A DNA stretch of 64,000 bases from Plicaturopsis crispa FD-325 SS-3 (Eukaryota; Basidiomycota; Agaricomycetes; Amylocorticiales; Amylocorticiaceae). The stretch is taken from contig KN832554.1 in assembly GCA_000827205.1 (NCBI GenBank), positions 3,369,815-3,433,814 on the forward strand. Direction: 5' to 3'. A program made the position numbers and the translations under genes. Under the pieces are notes generated by a model that saw only the letters and a program-made list of their open reading frames with translations, was not told the origin of the DNA and made no database searches. Position 1 is the stretch's first letter; every line of letters starts with the position of its first letter. Below are positions 23,777 through 34,979 of the stretch, piece by piece.

Positions 23777-24837
23777 ATGAGCAACGAAACCACAGACGTG
23801 AAAAAGCTCGAGAAGATCATCGCCAAAGAGTCCAAGTCAGACGACAAGCAGATCAGACGCGCGTCGAAGGAACTTCACAAGGCGGAGAAGGTCGAGACGA
23901 AAGCGCAAAAAGTATGTTTAGTGCCTGCAACCTCGTGCATTGTCCAATTCTTACATAGTGCGCGACCCAGGATATTCAAAAGGCTACGACGGCATTGAAC
24001 AAAGAAGAAAAACGCGCCATTGAGGCTGCCAAAGCTCTGAACGAAGCGACGCACAAACATGACATCGCGCTCACCAATGTCCAGAAGGCCGAACAGGACA
24101 TAAAGGTAAGCAAATCACGTCTAACTCACTGTTGCAGTGCTCTGACGCGTGATGTCGTGTATACAGCTGAAGCAGCAGCGCGAGGAAAACGTGCGACAGG
24201 AACTCGAAGCGAAGCAATTGCAAGTAGAAGAAATAAGGAGGCAGAAAAATGACCATGACGCAAGCATCTGCCATCTATCTTTGACAGTCCTTCTCTCCAA
24301 CTAACACTCGTCGCTCATCAACAGCACGCTCGGGAGAGCAAGCTAGCTCAAATTCACTCCGACCGCGCGACCGCGCTCGGCTCGCCTACGATTGGGCAAG
24401 GCACTGGTAGCGCGAATGACCCCCTAAGGAAAGGCTCTGTCGCGTCTAGTGGCAGCGGCCGAGGACGCGCTAGGTCTGGCAGCGTCGCAGGTCCTATGGG
24501 CAGCGGCTATGCGACCTCGGCTTCCGGACAAGGTTTTAGCAACATGGCATCGCCTGGACCGGGCGGAAACAGCATCGACTCCCCTCAGCAGGCCGCCTAC
24601 GCTGAGCGTGGCAATAACTCTAACAACACTTCGTCTCCTCAAGGTGTCAACAACATGTCATCTCCGGGACAAGGAAGCAATCATGGACCGGGCGGCTACA
24701 GCATGAATTCTCAGCAACAAGGTGCCAACACTGGTCAAGGCAGCGGTATGGCGTCGTCCAATGGCGGGAACGGAGGCGTATCTGGCAATGGAGGTTCTGG
24801 AGGCGTGATTCGCCCCTCCGCGGATGGAGAATTCTGA
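23777..24837 (+). CDS. Coiled-coil Gly/Ser-rich protein (Ncp1-like)
   Basis: Exons 23777-23911, 23971-24105, 24167-24259 and 24325-24837. Residues 1-125 are a continuous Lys/Glu/Ala-rich coiled coil (VKKLEKIIAKESKSDDKQIRRASKELHKAEK...). The rest is disordered and rich in Gly, Ser, Asn and Gln, with repeated MSSPGQGSN/FSNMASPGPGGN-type units. Similar Agaricomycete proteins are, from memory, annotated 'DNA binding protein Ncp1'; the actual role is uncertain. The third intron seems to start with GC (GAC|GCAAGC): the only GT-free path that reaches the next exon in frame, since read-through hits a stop within 60 bases. Confidence 0.75.
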
Positions 24838-25376
24838 GCTCGCAATCCCGTTCCACATAAATATTCTCGTGCATATCTTCATCATCCCTCAGGCCGCGGA
24901 CAATTTTGGACCGTTTCATTCTTATTCAAGACTTCACGATTCCCATCGATCCACCTTCTGTATGCAAGCAGCTTTCTGTATCAGCGTTCTGTATTCCAAT
25001 TTCCCGCCCTTGTCTCCTTATTTCCGCTCAATTCTGCCTATCATGATGTGCCCGTAGCAACTGTCTGTCTGTAATTCAACGACCTTGATACTGTCATGAC
25101 GCGCGTAGGAGCGAAACCTCGGTTTGACCTCGGAGAGGAGGTGATTTTCCCAGACCCCGTTCCCAGTTGCACACAGCCTTCGGAGTTCGAAATAAGTAGT
25201 CTAAAACGTCAGAGCGTTCCGAGAGACTGGGACACCGACCCATTAACGTCCGCTCGCCCGTTCGTGGTATTTCTGACAAAAAACTTCCCCAGGGAGGACC
25301 TACGCTGCGTTTCTGCTCGAGTTCCACACGATCTAGCTTACTTATGTTCACGACACGCCTCTAATTTTTTACGACG
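24838..25376. other. Intergenic region
   Basis: 3' UTR of the coiled-coil gene and promoter of the RGG protein. Short frames only; nothing recognised. Confidence 0.45.
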
Positions 25377-28300
25377 ATGAACAAGAATCCGTTTGTGCCA
25401 CAACCGACTTATCCGTCTCAACAGCCTCCTCTTCCGCCAGGGCCTCCGCCTCCCCAGCCATCGCAGCCAGACTACTCCGCATACTGGGCGGCCGCTGCGG
25501 CGCAACAACAGCAGCAACAACAGCCGCAGCCGCCAACGGTCGGGGCGTACAACCCGCAGCAAAGCGCGTTATACGCGAACTATGGATATGGCGGGCAGCA
25601 GGCTCTGCATTGGCAGCAGCAGCAGCAACGCGGGGCCCAGCCAGGGTATCCCCAGCCGCCACCGCCGGTCGCCCAGCCGCCCCCGCCCCCGCCTGCGCAG
25701 CCCGCGTACAATCCGTATCAGCCTGGGTATCAGCAGCCGTATGCGCCCCAGCCCCCGCCGCCTCCGCATATGCCGTATCCGCACCAGTCGCCCCCTCAGC
25801 AGATGCACCACCAGCCCCCGCAGCAGCAGTTCTTCCCTCCGCCCCCACAGCAGCAGCAGCAGCAACAACGGCATAATCACAATGTGCACCATTCTCCGCC
25901 ACAACAACTTCCGCCTGCGAAGCGGCCACGATTTGACGGGCCTAACAATAACGCACAGTTTAATCGTGGACCTATCATTGCGCCGATGCAGCCCCAGTTC
26001 CAGTCTCCCCAGGGACAGATTGGTCCGATAGGAGGATTTCCAGGGCCTGCACAAGCAAATAACCGAGGGGGCCCTCCCGGCGTAAATCATGTACCCATCG
26101 CAAGGGGTGGTCAAATGGCAGGGCGAGGCAACGACCGTGGAAGAGGGCGGGGCATGCCAATGGGCGGAGACCGCGGAGGCATCGGGCGCGGGCGCGGCGG
26201 ACGGGGAGGGAGCATGTTCATCGGAGGAGATCGCGGCGGGCGGGGCGGCGCTGGACAAGGGCTCCCCCTGCGTGGGCGCGGCTCGCGCGGCGGCGGATTC
26301 AACAACGGCCAGGATTTCCACAACCGGAGAGGTGGGTCGTTTGGTGCCGGCGGGGACCGTGGCGGCGGGCACCACCAGCCCGGGAATAATCTGCGCGGCC
26401 GGGGCTCGGGCAACCGCGGTGGCGGATCGGGCGGCGGGGTCGCTCTGGGTCCGCGAGACGCTGCGTCGCAGTCGGTCGCCGCTATGGGCGGCACGGGGGG
26501 CAGCGGCAAGGAGAATCGGCGCACGCTGACGGATTTCAAGCTCGCGGGTATACAGATCGATGATCTGAAATGGACTTGGGGTATGGTGCCGCCGCCTCCG
26601 TCGTCTGTTGCGACCGAGGCAACGGCAGAGCCTGCTGTCGCCGGCGTTTCTGATGCCCCCGTCAAAGAGGAACCGACGGAGGGCGACGCCGAGCTTGCCC
26701 AGACCCAGCCTGCAGACGATGCTGCCGCGTCTCAGAGCCTTAAGGCTGAGAACACGCTCATCGTCGAGCCTGAGGAGCCGTCTCATTCCTCGGGAAAGAC
26801 TGCTTCTACTACTGTTACTGCTCATGCGTCTGCGTCTGCTCCTGAATCGGTTTCGCCTCCCCCGTCGCGTGTGCGCATCTATTTCCACACGCCGGTATCT
26901 GCAGACGACTCGCATCCTATTCCTCATGCTGTCACTGGTCTTAGCATTACTCCGTCCGATTCACGGAAGGGGAAACGAAAAAAGCTGGAGGATGACGATG
27001 GGGATTTGGAAGAAGGCAGGGCGCGGCGCCCTCCACCGCAACCCTCGTCACAGCTTGGAAAAGCTGAGCCTGTCATGAACATTGATGCAGACGGTACTGC
27101 GCGGGGCAGCGCCGCTCCCAGTGTCGGCGACACCGCCAGCATGAGCGAGGCTGACTGGCTCATGGCTGCTATCGTTGAAGATGACGGCAATGCGGACGCT
27201 GAAGGCGACGATGACCATGACATGCTGCATGTGAGCCAGATCGTCGAGGAAGTCGACGAACCACAAGAATCCGGCGGCGGTGACGATGGTGAGCCCGCTC
27301 TCCTTGTTTGCAAATGACATTCTTCGTTCGTGGACGCTTCTCTCCCTGGGAGGAGGGGCCGCCTCGCGCGGTGGTCGAAAAATGTCCACGCAGCTAACTT
27401 TGACTTTCGTTTCCCTTGAAGGTGATCGTGCTGCTGACGTGAATGCGCACGTCAATGGGGATGTCCCTCTGGATCAGGATGGAGATCATTCCCAATGCCA
27501 TGCCCCCGATGAAATTGTTTCTGGTGGCACTACTAGCCTTGGATCTGGTGGCGGTGACAATGCAGCTGCAGCTACGGCTGCAGGGGACTCGTCTGCGGAT
27601 GCGCACTCACAGGAGGTGGAACCTGCCACGGACACCTCCGCTCTCGTTGATCTTTCTGGCTCGTCGACTCAAAAAAATGCTTCCGGTTCTGCTTTGTCCG
27701 AGCCCGAGCCCGCGTCTGCGTCTCCTGCTTTGAATTCTGTTGTCAGCGCCGATGTTATTTCACAGACCCAAGAGCGCTTCACTGACGATGCTCAATCCGC
27801 TTCATTGCAGGTACCAGCTGCAGCCGATCCACCAGAACTTGGAGGAGAGTCGCTTGCTTCTACTCTAGTTGCCTCGCAAGCTACACAAGCTCCCTCGCAA
27901 GATACCACCATGGTCAGCGGAGAATCACTTGTGGAAGAGCGACCTACCGCACCAGATGCAGAGGTCTCAAACGACCAAGAACATTTACCCGAGCCCCCCG
28001 CATCACCGACTTCTAATACCCTTCTTTCGACATCGTCGACCTCTACATATGGCGAGGCGCCCCCTCTCAAGGTGGACGACAAGTCCGGCCCACGAATTCC
28101 GTCAGCGAACAGATTATCGATATCTTATGCGGGTGGCAATCGGCGACTCGTCATCAACGCCGAGGTGGTTGAAAAACTCAAGGTATTCAGACGTGAAGGG
28201 CGCATTGAGGTACTCCTCACCGTCGACAAGGATGACGAAGGCGGGTTGAAGGGAATCTTAGTCAGTGGTTGTACTCTGATCTTCATGTTCACCGAGCTCA

Positions 28301-29103
28301 TTGATTATCTCAGATGGAAGGGTTGTCCGACGTTACAAAATCGTACCTCCCTTTGCAGAGCACTAGCGATGCGTACGAGGCTGACCCCACACTCCCGCCA
28401 TTTTCCGCTCTCGAGCTACCGTCATCGTTGTCCATGACGCTTCATCTTGACACTGACAAGCCACTATCGGGACCGAAGTGGGTGAAGTCGGGCGATGTAC
28501 AGGAATGGCTGAAAAGCATGTTTGGGCGCATGTTCTGGGTTGCCGGCGATGCTGCCGGTGGCTGGGAGAAGAAAATCGAAGTGGCCGATCCTGACCCAGT
28601 ATGTTGCTTCAGCGTATCTCCTTTGCAAACAATTACTGAATGACAACCAATGCCAGGCGCCGACAATATGGACAGTGCTTGAAGGCTGGGCTCACAACTC
28701 GCCCGTCGGTGCCCAGACGGAACGACAACGTTTCCTCAAAGTGCACATGTCCGAAACGGATAACCTCCTCGAAATCCTCCTCCGCCTCGTTCGTGGCGAG
28801 CGCTCAACAGCATTTCCACAAAACTCCTCCGCCATAACCCCTCCTAGCGTATTTGGACCGCTGTTGAATGCTCTCGGGCCCGGGTCCTCTCATGGTGCAC
28901 AGCAGACGCACGTTTCCCTTGCGGTGCTCGCGATGTTCAGGATGGCTGTGGAGTACGCGGAGAAAGCGGAGGGGGAGAAAGGCAAGGCGGATGTTGAAAC
29001 TCGCGCTGGGGAGTTGATAAGGTGTCTACCTTCGCATCTGGTCTACAAAAGCTTGGATGGGATTTTCAAGGAGTGGCGAGTGGAAAAGAAAGGCGGGAGA
29101 TGA
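25377..29103 (+). CDS. Large Q/P-rich RGG-box protein with conserved C-terminal domain
   Basis: Four exons, 25377-27288, 27422-28260, 28314-28598 and 28657-29103, about 1160 residues. Residues 1-200 are proline- and glutamine-rich (PPPGP, polyQ from CAG/CAA). About 230-360 form an RGG/GRG box (GRGNDRGRGRGMPMGGDRGG), typical of RNA-binding and phase-separating proteins. A long acidic Ser/Thr-rich linker follows. The last 330 residues are ordered: VINAEVVEKLKVFRREGRIEVLL, WVKSGDVQEWLKSMFGRMFWVAGDAAGGWEKK, TIWTVLEGWAHNSPVGAQTERQRFL and a helical end. I do not recognise the C-terminal domain. A role in mRNA biology is inferred only from the RGG and polyQ content. Confidence 0.8.
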
Positions 29104-29399
29104 CGAGGCGTAGTGCTCTATCTTCTTGGACAGTCTACCACTTATTACCGACGAGGTCTATCTGTCGTCGTATCACCTCTATTTTCCTTACCGTACACAG
29201 CTTGCGCGCATCTGTATATACACTACATCTTGTTGAGACTAGAGAACTAGTTCATTTCCTTGGACCTTGGTTTGTCTTGTCGACTGAGACAGAATTCAAG
29301 ACGCGCGGCACTAAAAGCTCCGAACGACCTTGGACGCGTCAGCTTGTGCACTTCGATAAACTCACAGTTCCATCTCTCTTTACACGACCGTCTTGCAAA
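29104..29399. other. Short intergenic region
   Basis: Same-strand spacer of about 300 bases between the RGG gene and proteasome alpha-6; it must hold a terminator and a promoter. No clear motif. Confidence 0.4.
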
Positions 29400-30522
29400 A
29401 TGGTGCGCTTTTCTCTCTCCTGGCGAAATCGCGACGTGTTTTTAACGAAACAGTACAGTTCCGCAACACATACGACTCGGATAACACCGTTTTCTCCCCT
29501 CAAGGCCGGCTGCATCAGGTCGAGTATGCGCTCGAGGCCGTGAAGCAGGGGTCTGCTGCCGTTGGGCTGAGATCGAAGACGCATTCCGTTCTCCTGGCAT
29601 TGAAGGTACGTCGATATCATTGTACTGTACTAAAACGCTGAACATCGAACTCCCCGTGTTTAGAGGTCACAGGGCGAATTGGCGAGCTACCAGCAGAAGA
29701 TGTTCCGAATAGATGACCACGTCGGGATCGCCATCGCGGGTCTGACCTCTGATGCGCGTGTCCTGAGGTATGTGCACTCTCTATATGGACGAAAGGCGTG
29801 GATATTGATGTGTGCACGGCCCAGTAACTTCATGCGGCAACAAGCAATGTCTTCGCGGATGGTCTTCAACCGGCCCATCCCTGTGAATCGTCTCGTTTCG
29901 TCGATCGCCGACAGTCAGTCACATTCCTTTGGCCATACCTCTCTGCTGCCATACGCGAAGCGAAGCTAATCCAACCTCGTTCTGTAGAGGCTCAGGTCAA
30001 CACGCAAGAGTACGGACGCCGCCCATACGGTGTTGGCTTCCTCGTCATCGGACAGGACCAGTCCGGCCCTCATCTCTATGAATTCTCCCCGTCTGGAAAC
30101 GCGTATGAGTACTACGCCATGTCGATTGGTGCCCGGAGTCAGAGTGCGAAGACGTATCTCGAAAAACACTACGAAAGCTTTGCCGATTGTGCGTTCTCTT
30201 CCTTTTATCACATATGGCCTTTTCACTGATCAATAATTGCGGAATCACAGGCTCCCTCGACGATCTCATCCGCCACGGCCTGCACGCATTGCGCGAAACG
30301 CTTCAGCAGGACAAAGAACTCAATGTAAACAACACGTCCATCGGCATCGTCGGGCCCACCAGCACACACGAGAAGGCCGTCCCCCCTAGCGGACCGTTCC
30401 GTATCATCGAGGGTGAGAAGCTGGAGCCATTCCTGCAGAGCATGATCCCCAAGGAGAGCGCCGATGCACCCGCGGCAGCTGCGCCTCCCGCCGGCGACGA
30501 GGACGTGCAGATGGAAGAATAA
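29400..30522 (+). CDS. PRE5: 20S proteasome subunit alpha-6 (PSMA1/Pre5)
   Basis: Exons 29400-29402, 29459-29605, 29664-29767, 29825-29913, 29988-30188 and 30251-30522. The protein starts [29 protein letters not shown], which carries the proteasome alpha signature (PF10584). It continues [52 protein letters not shown] and [16 protein letters not shown], closest in pattern to human PSMA1 and yeast Pre5. The tail is acidic and Ala/Pro-rich. It forms part of the outer alpha ring of the 20S core that gates substrate entry. The first coding exon holds only the ATG, directly followed by GTGCGC; without this intron the N-terminus would not match the family. Converges on COX15 with 141 bases between stops. 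Confidence 0.95.
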
Positions 30523-30663
30523 TTGTACAAAATATTCAATGAGACTTAGTACCGATACCACTGGGTCTGATCCGGCTGCTGCTCGCTGTGTTGTTGTGTG
30601 AATACAATGGACTATTAATGAGAGCGGGGTGTTATGCAAAATAAATACTGGTAGTGCAATAAA

Positions 30664-32297
30664 TCAGGACGACCTCGTCTTCGATGCCTGAGCTGCCTGC
30701 CTCCATATCCTCGCTGCATATCCCGGCTTGCGGAGTGTGATCAACATGTGAACCATCATGCTGAGAAGAGCGACACTCCCCGCCTGATGCGACGCTGCCA
30801 GGGGGACGGGGACGAGGTAGAGGAGGGTGGAGATGCCAAGCAGGACCTGCAAGTTGGCTACTGCGAACGCTCCTGCTGCGGTCATACGGGCGAGAGGGGG
30901 GAGGACAGCACGCAGCGCCGGGCGACGAGCCTGCCAGAATAGCAGCGCTGTGCCGGTGTAAGTCGTCATAGCCTGCGAACTCGGTCAGTGGTAATCTTCC
31001 ACGGAAAAGATAAGTGACTGACTAGCAGACGATGGTTGAACTGGACAGTTGTCGGGTTCTCGAATATGTTTCTCCACCAAAGGTCGGAGCCGTCGGCACT
31101 CTTCGCATATGCGGGTGAGAAGAGTTCAGAGGATGGGGGTGAGAGACGACCGCCCATGAGCGGGAATTCGTTGTACAGCAGTCCAGCATCTAATCCGGCG
31201 ACGAAAGCACCTATGCACGCACAACTGGTGTAAGCATTGGATGCGCTTAAACGTGGAAGACACGTACCTGATAGTGCTGTCAAGAAGACAAGTCCCGTAA
31301 GAGCCCACGAAAATCGCGAGAACCGCTTCACAAGTGGATTCTGCAGCACCTCGTTCCATGTCGCGCCAGGCGCGCCGCTCCACTTGCCGCCGTGCGCGAA
31401 CCGCCAGTCCTTCAGTGCCGCGAGGCCCGTGCCGAGCATCCCCGCGTACAGAACGAAGGCGGTCCCTAGATGTGCAGCGAGGCGATACTGGGATACGCGG
31501 GGGACTGCTCCGGGCGTGGTCATGAGCGAATCCTCGAGGCCTGATTTCACCATATACCAGCCAAGGACGCCCTGCGCGCCGATGAGGAGGGTCATGCCGG
31601 TTAGTTTAGCAGGAAGCGATGCGGTGAGCTTTTTTCGGAAGGCAAAGTAGGCCAGGGGGAAGACGAAAGCCATTCCAATGACGCGTCCGAGGACACGATG
31701 GCCCCATTCCATGTAGAATATACTTTTGAAGTCCTCGAGCGTGATCGAGTGGTTGAGCCTGGACGAGGACGGCATTAGTCTCATCAATGCTTTGGAGAAG
31801 CGCGCCACTCACAACTTGAATTCCGGCGTCTCCTTGTACTTGTCAAACTCTCCAATCCATTCCGCCTGCGAGAGGGGCGGCAGGATGCCAGTTATCGGCC
31901 TCCATTCCGTTATGCTCAGTCCGGACTCCGTGAGACGGGTGACACCGCCTACTACGATAACTGCGAACACGAGTGTAGACGAGAAGAGTAGCCACCGTCC
32001 TACAGAGGGTGGAGAGAGGACAGGTAGAGGTGCGGCCGCGCTATTGGCAGAGAAAAAGCGTGAATCCAGCGCACGCCGAGCTGGTACTTTCGGTGCCGAG
32101 AGTGCCGTGTACCATCGTTGTCTAGTCGAGAGTCGAAGGGCTAATGGTCTGCTCGTCGACGTACTAGATAGTGGGCGGGAAGCGGGTTGGACGAGATGAG
32201 GAACAGCCCGTGTACGAGAGACTCCGATATTGGGTGCTCGTGCGAGGCTACGCAGCCCAGGTAACCTGAAGCATTTGGGCAGTAGGCTGTACGCCAT
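30664..32297 (-). CDS. COX15: Heme A synthase
   Basis: Starts [20 protein letters not shown], an Arg/Ser-rich mitochondrial presequence of about 95 residues. Eight-helix COX15/CtaA core: [89 protein letters not shown] and a [10 protein letters not shown] segment. The four heme-ligand histidines (EWGHR, AAHLG, FNHRL, SHQAG) are all present. It oxidises heme O to heme A in the inner membrane for cytochrome c oxidase. Introns interrupt near 31808, 31240 and 31000, keeping the frame. Length is normal. Confidence 0.93.
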
Positions 32298-32919
32298 GTC
32301 CTCGAAGACCCTGCTGTCGTCGCGGTAAGAAGGAAAGCCCCGTACAGGTCTCGAGCAATCGGCGGAACCACATTGGCTTCAGAATCGGCGCGGCGGTCTG
32401 GACATGGTCCGGCAAATTGTGGTTCGCCTTTCCTCTCGACCTGCTCTTGACTGCATACGAGCATGACATGTAGAGGCTGTCTAGCTCTCTCAAAGCACTC
32501 CTGATAGATATTGAGATTATTTTTTTCATCCTGTCGACAATTGAAACCCGACATCTGGAAACGCGTTTGGGCACTGTAGTCGACGGTCAACTACAATAGC
32601 ATTCAATAGCACAGTAACCTGTACGTAGCGCTATGTCCCTGCAGTCCGGTGGCCACCCGGGTGACGCGGATAGGCGCGGGTACCTTTCCCACGCCACCCA
32701 ATTTGGCGCTCGGTGACCCCCAAATACACACGCTGGTTACTTTGTACCGTAGCGTGAATACACTCGTTTCAAAGCTCACCTTTCGAACAAACCGGACAAA
32801 AAGCACGAAAACGACGTCTAGCGACGCTTCGGGATGCCGCCCTCTGAGACGAACCGCTGGGCGGACTCCTATCCGCCTCTTTTCTCACCGCTCCCATCCT
32901 CCTTAGCCACACCCCCGAC
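32298..32919. other. Divergent intergenic region
   Basis: Contains the COX15 promoter and upstream sequence of the unrecognised gene at 32920. No protein-like frame. Confidence 0.45.
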
Positions 32920-34631
32920 ATGGATTGGACAGAAGGATTGCCCGAACGCCCGTATACGGAGGCAGACCTGTGAGTAATGATTTGCTTGCTTGCAGAGCAC
33001 TGTACTCACTTCCCGGGTCGACATATTCAGGGAGGGGAAGCGCAGGGTTGACCTCATCGCCCTCGTTTATCGGCAGCGCGACAAGTGGATCTACATCGAC
33101 AGGCGCCACCAGCCGATGCGCTCAAAGCGCGATCTCTTGAAGAGAGAACTGCTTGACCCCGACCGAGGGTTTACTACCTGGCGCCCCGAGGATCAGCGCG
33201 ATAACAGTAAAAAAGGCAGTTCATTGGCTACGGGGAACGCCGTTGCAAACGGTGGATTGAATCCACGAGGTAAGCTCTACAACAAATATATAATGCCCCG
33301 CACCTGACCGCTGGGTACGTAGACGGTTCTCCTGCAACGGTTTCTGTGGAGATAGTACCAAGCGAAGTGCCACGGATGGTCCCAAGCACAGGCCCACAGC
33401 TCGGGACCAGCAGTACCACCATACTCGCAACCAGCGCAGGACAGGAGGTAAGTACGGTACACACATGCCCCTCTAGCAGTAGTATCATACCTCCGACAGG
33501 GAACGGACTCTGCTCGTACGTCGGTAACTCCCCGCAAGGCGCCAAGCACGCCCGTCCCTAGCCGTGTTTCCGATACCACAAAGACCGTGATTGAGGAGCT
33601 CGTGCGTACCGTAGCGGACGATCCTGGCTTCACTGAGTTCAGAAGCCGCCGGGGCGTACGCAGCTTCACGGATACAGTGAAGATGTGGCGCTTTGCCGTT
33701 CAATTTGTCCACCGTTTTTCCGGTCGGTACTTGCCTGTCCCGGTGAGTCAATTACTTATCTGCATCTACTGCATAAATTGAAGTATGTTATCATGCGCAG
33801 GGCATGGGCAACGTGAAGATGAACAAAAACATCGTATACGGAGCTTTAGGTGTTGGTCGCACTTGGATGTCGGACGCTAACAAAGCGATGCGCATCATCG
33901 ATGCGTACAGTGGNNNNNNNNNNNNNNNNNNNNNNNNNNNNNNNNNNNNNNNNNNNNNNNNNNNNNNNNNNNNNNNNNNNNNNNNNNNNNNNNNNNNNNN
34001 NNNNNNNNNNNNNNNNNNNNNNNNNNNNNNNNNNNNNNNNNNNNNNNNNNNNNNNNNNNNNNNNNNNNNNNNNNNNNNNNNNNNNNNNNNNNNNNNNNNN
34101 NNNNNNNNNNNNNNNNNNNNNNNNNNNNNNNNNNNNNNNNNNNNNNNNNNNNNNNNNNNNNNNNNNNNNNNNNNNNNNNNAAGACCGTGATTGAGGAGCT
34201 CGTGCGTACCGTAGCGGACGATCCTGGCTTCACTGAGTTCAGAAGCCGCCGGGGCGTACGCAGCTTCACGGATACAGTGAAGATGTGGCGCTTTGCCGTT
34301 CAATTTGTCCACCGTTTTTCCGGTCGGTACTTGCCTGTCCCGGTGAGTCAATTACTTATCTGCATCTACTGCATAAATTGAAGTATGTTATCATGCGCAG
34401 GGCATGGGCAACGTGAAGATGAACAAAAACATCGTATACGGAGCTTTAGGTGTTGGTCGCACTTGGATGTCGGACGCTAACAAAGCGATGCGCATCATCG
34501 ATGCGTACAGTGGGCACTCTGTGCATGGGGTAGCCTTCAAGGCTATGCTTGAACGTGTCGACAACGAGGCCAGGGGTGCCGGGCATTTGCTTAGGGATCT
34601 TGAAGAGTGGGCGCAGTCGCACGATATCTGA
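32920..34631 (+). CDS. Unrecognised protein, split by an assembly gap
   Basis: Starts MDWTEGLPERPYTEADL; after an intron it continues EGKRRVDLIALVYRQRDKWIYIDRRHQPMRSKRDLLKREL. A Ser/Thr/Pro-rich middle (PSEVPRMVPSTGPQL) follows. The C-terminal part has VIEELVRTVADDPGFTEFRSRRGVRSF, FVHRFSGRYLPVPGMGNVKMNKNIVYGALGVGRTW, and ends LLRDLEEWAQSHDI. I know no family for it. The DNA from 33581 to 33913 is repeated exactly at 34181-34513 around a run of N, so the true gene probably lacks one copy and the N block. It lies next to the repeat array and the Crypton gene, and could be part of an accessory element or a lineage-specific gene. Confidence 0.55.
33914..34180. other. Assembly gap (267 N)
   Basis: Run of N flanked by exact 333-base copies (33581-33913 and 34181-34513). 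This is the pattern expected when two overlapping contig ends are scaffolded instead of merged. Confidence 0.95.
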
Positions 34632-34979
34632 ATAATAGTTACTAATTCTATTGTGTCTGTTTACTGTACGAGTTAATTATCTGTTGTTCAATTACTTGTG
34701 TCTCCGAGCTCGAACATGAAGCTGAAGTGCTTGTTAACATCGTGAACACGTCGAATTTGACGCCCGTGTAAATGCCGCTTAAGGTGCGATCCAACAGCAA
34801 GTCAATTTTTCACTTGCGTTCATTGCTCTTATTCCAGTACCTCTTACTGCCCGATATTGCCTTCACTGATGCTACGCTGGTTCGAGCCCGGACCGCGGGT
34901 GTTAGTGTTGGCCATGATATATTGCGGCAGCAATGAGACTCGAGAGTGCAGCATTGCCAACTTGAAGACCGTTACTGCC

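Noticed and set aside
25569-26927. Minus-strand frame of 452 codons
   Set aside because: It is the antisense of the RGG/polyQ gene; Arg/Leu-rich composition comes from the repeated GGC and CAG codons on the other strand.
33914-34180. True biological tandem duplication at the gap
   Set aside because: Exact identity over 333 bases next to a run of N is better explained by unmerged contig ends.
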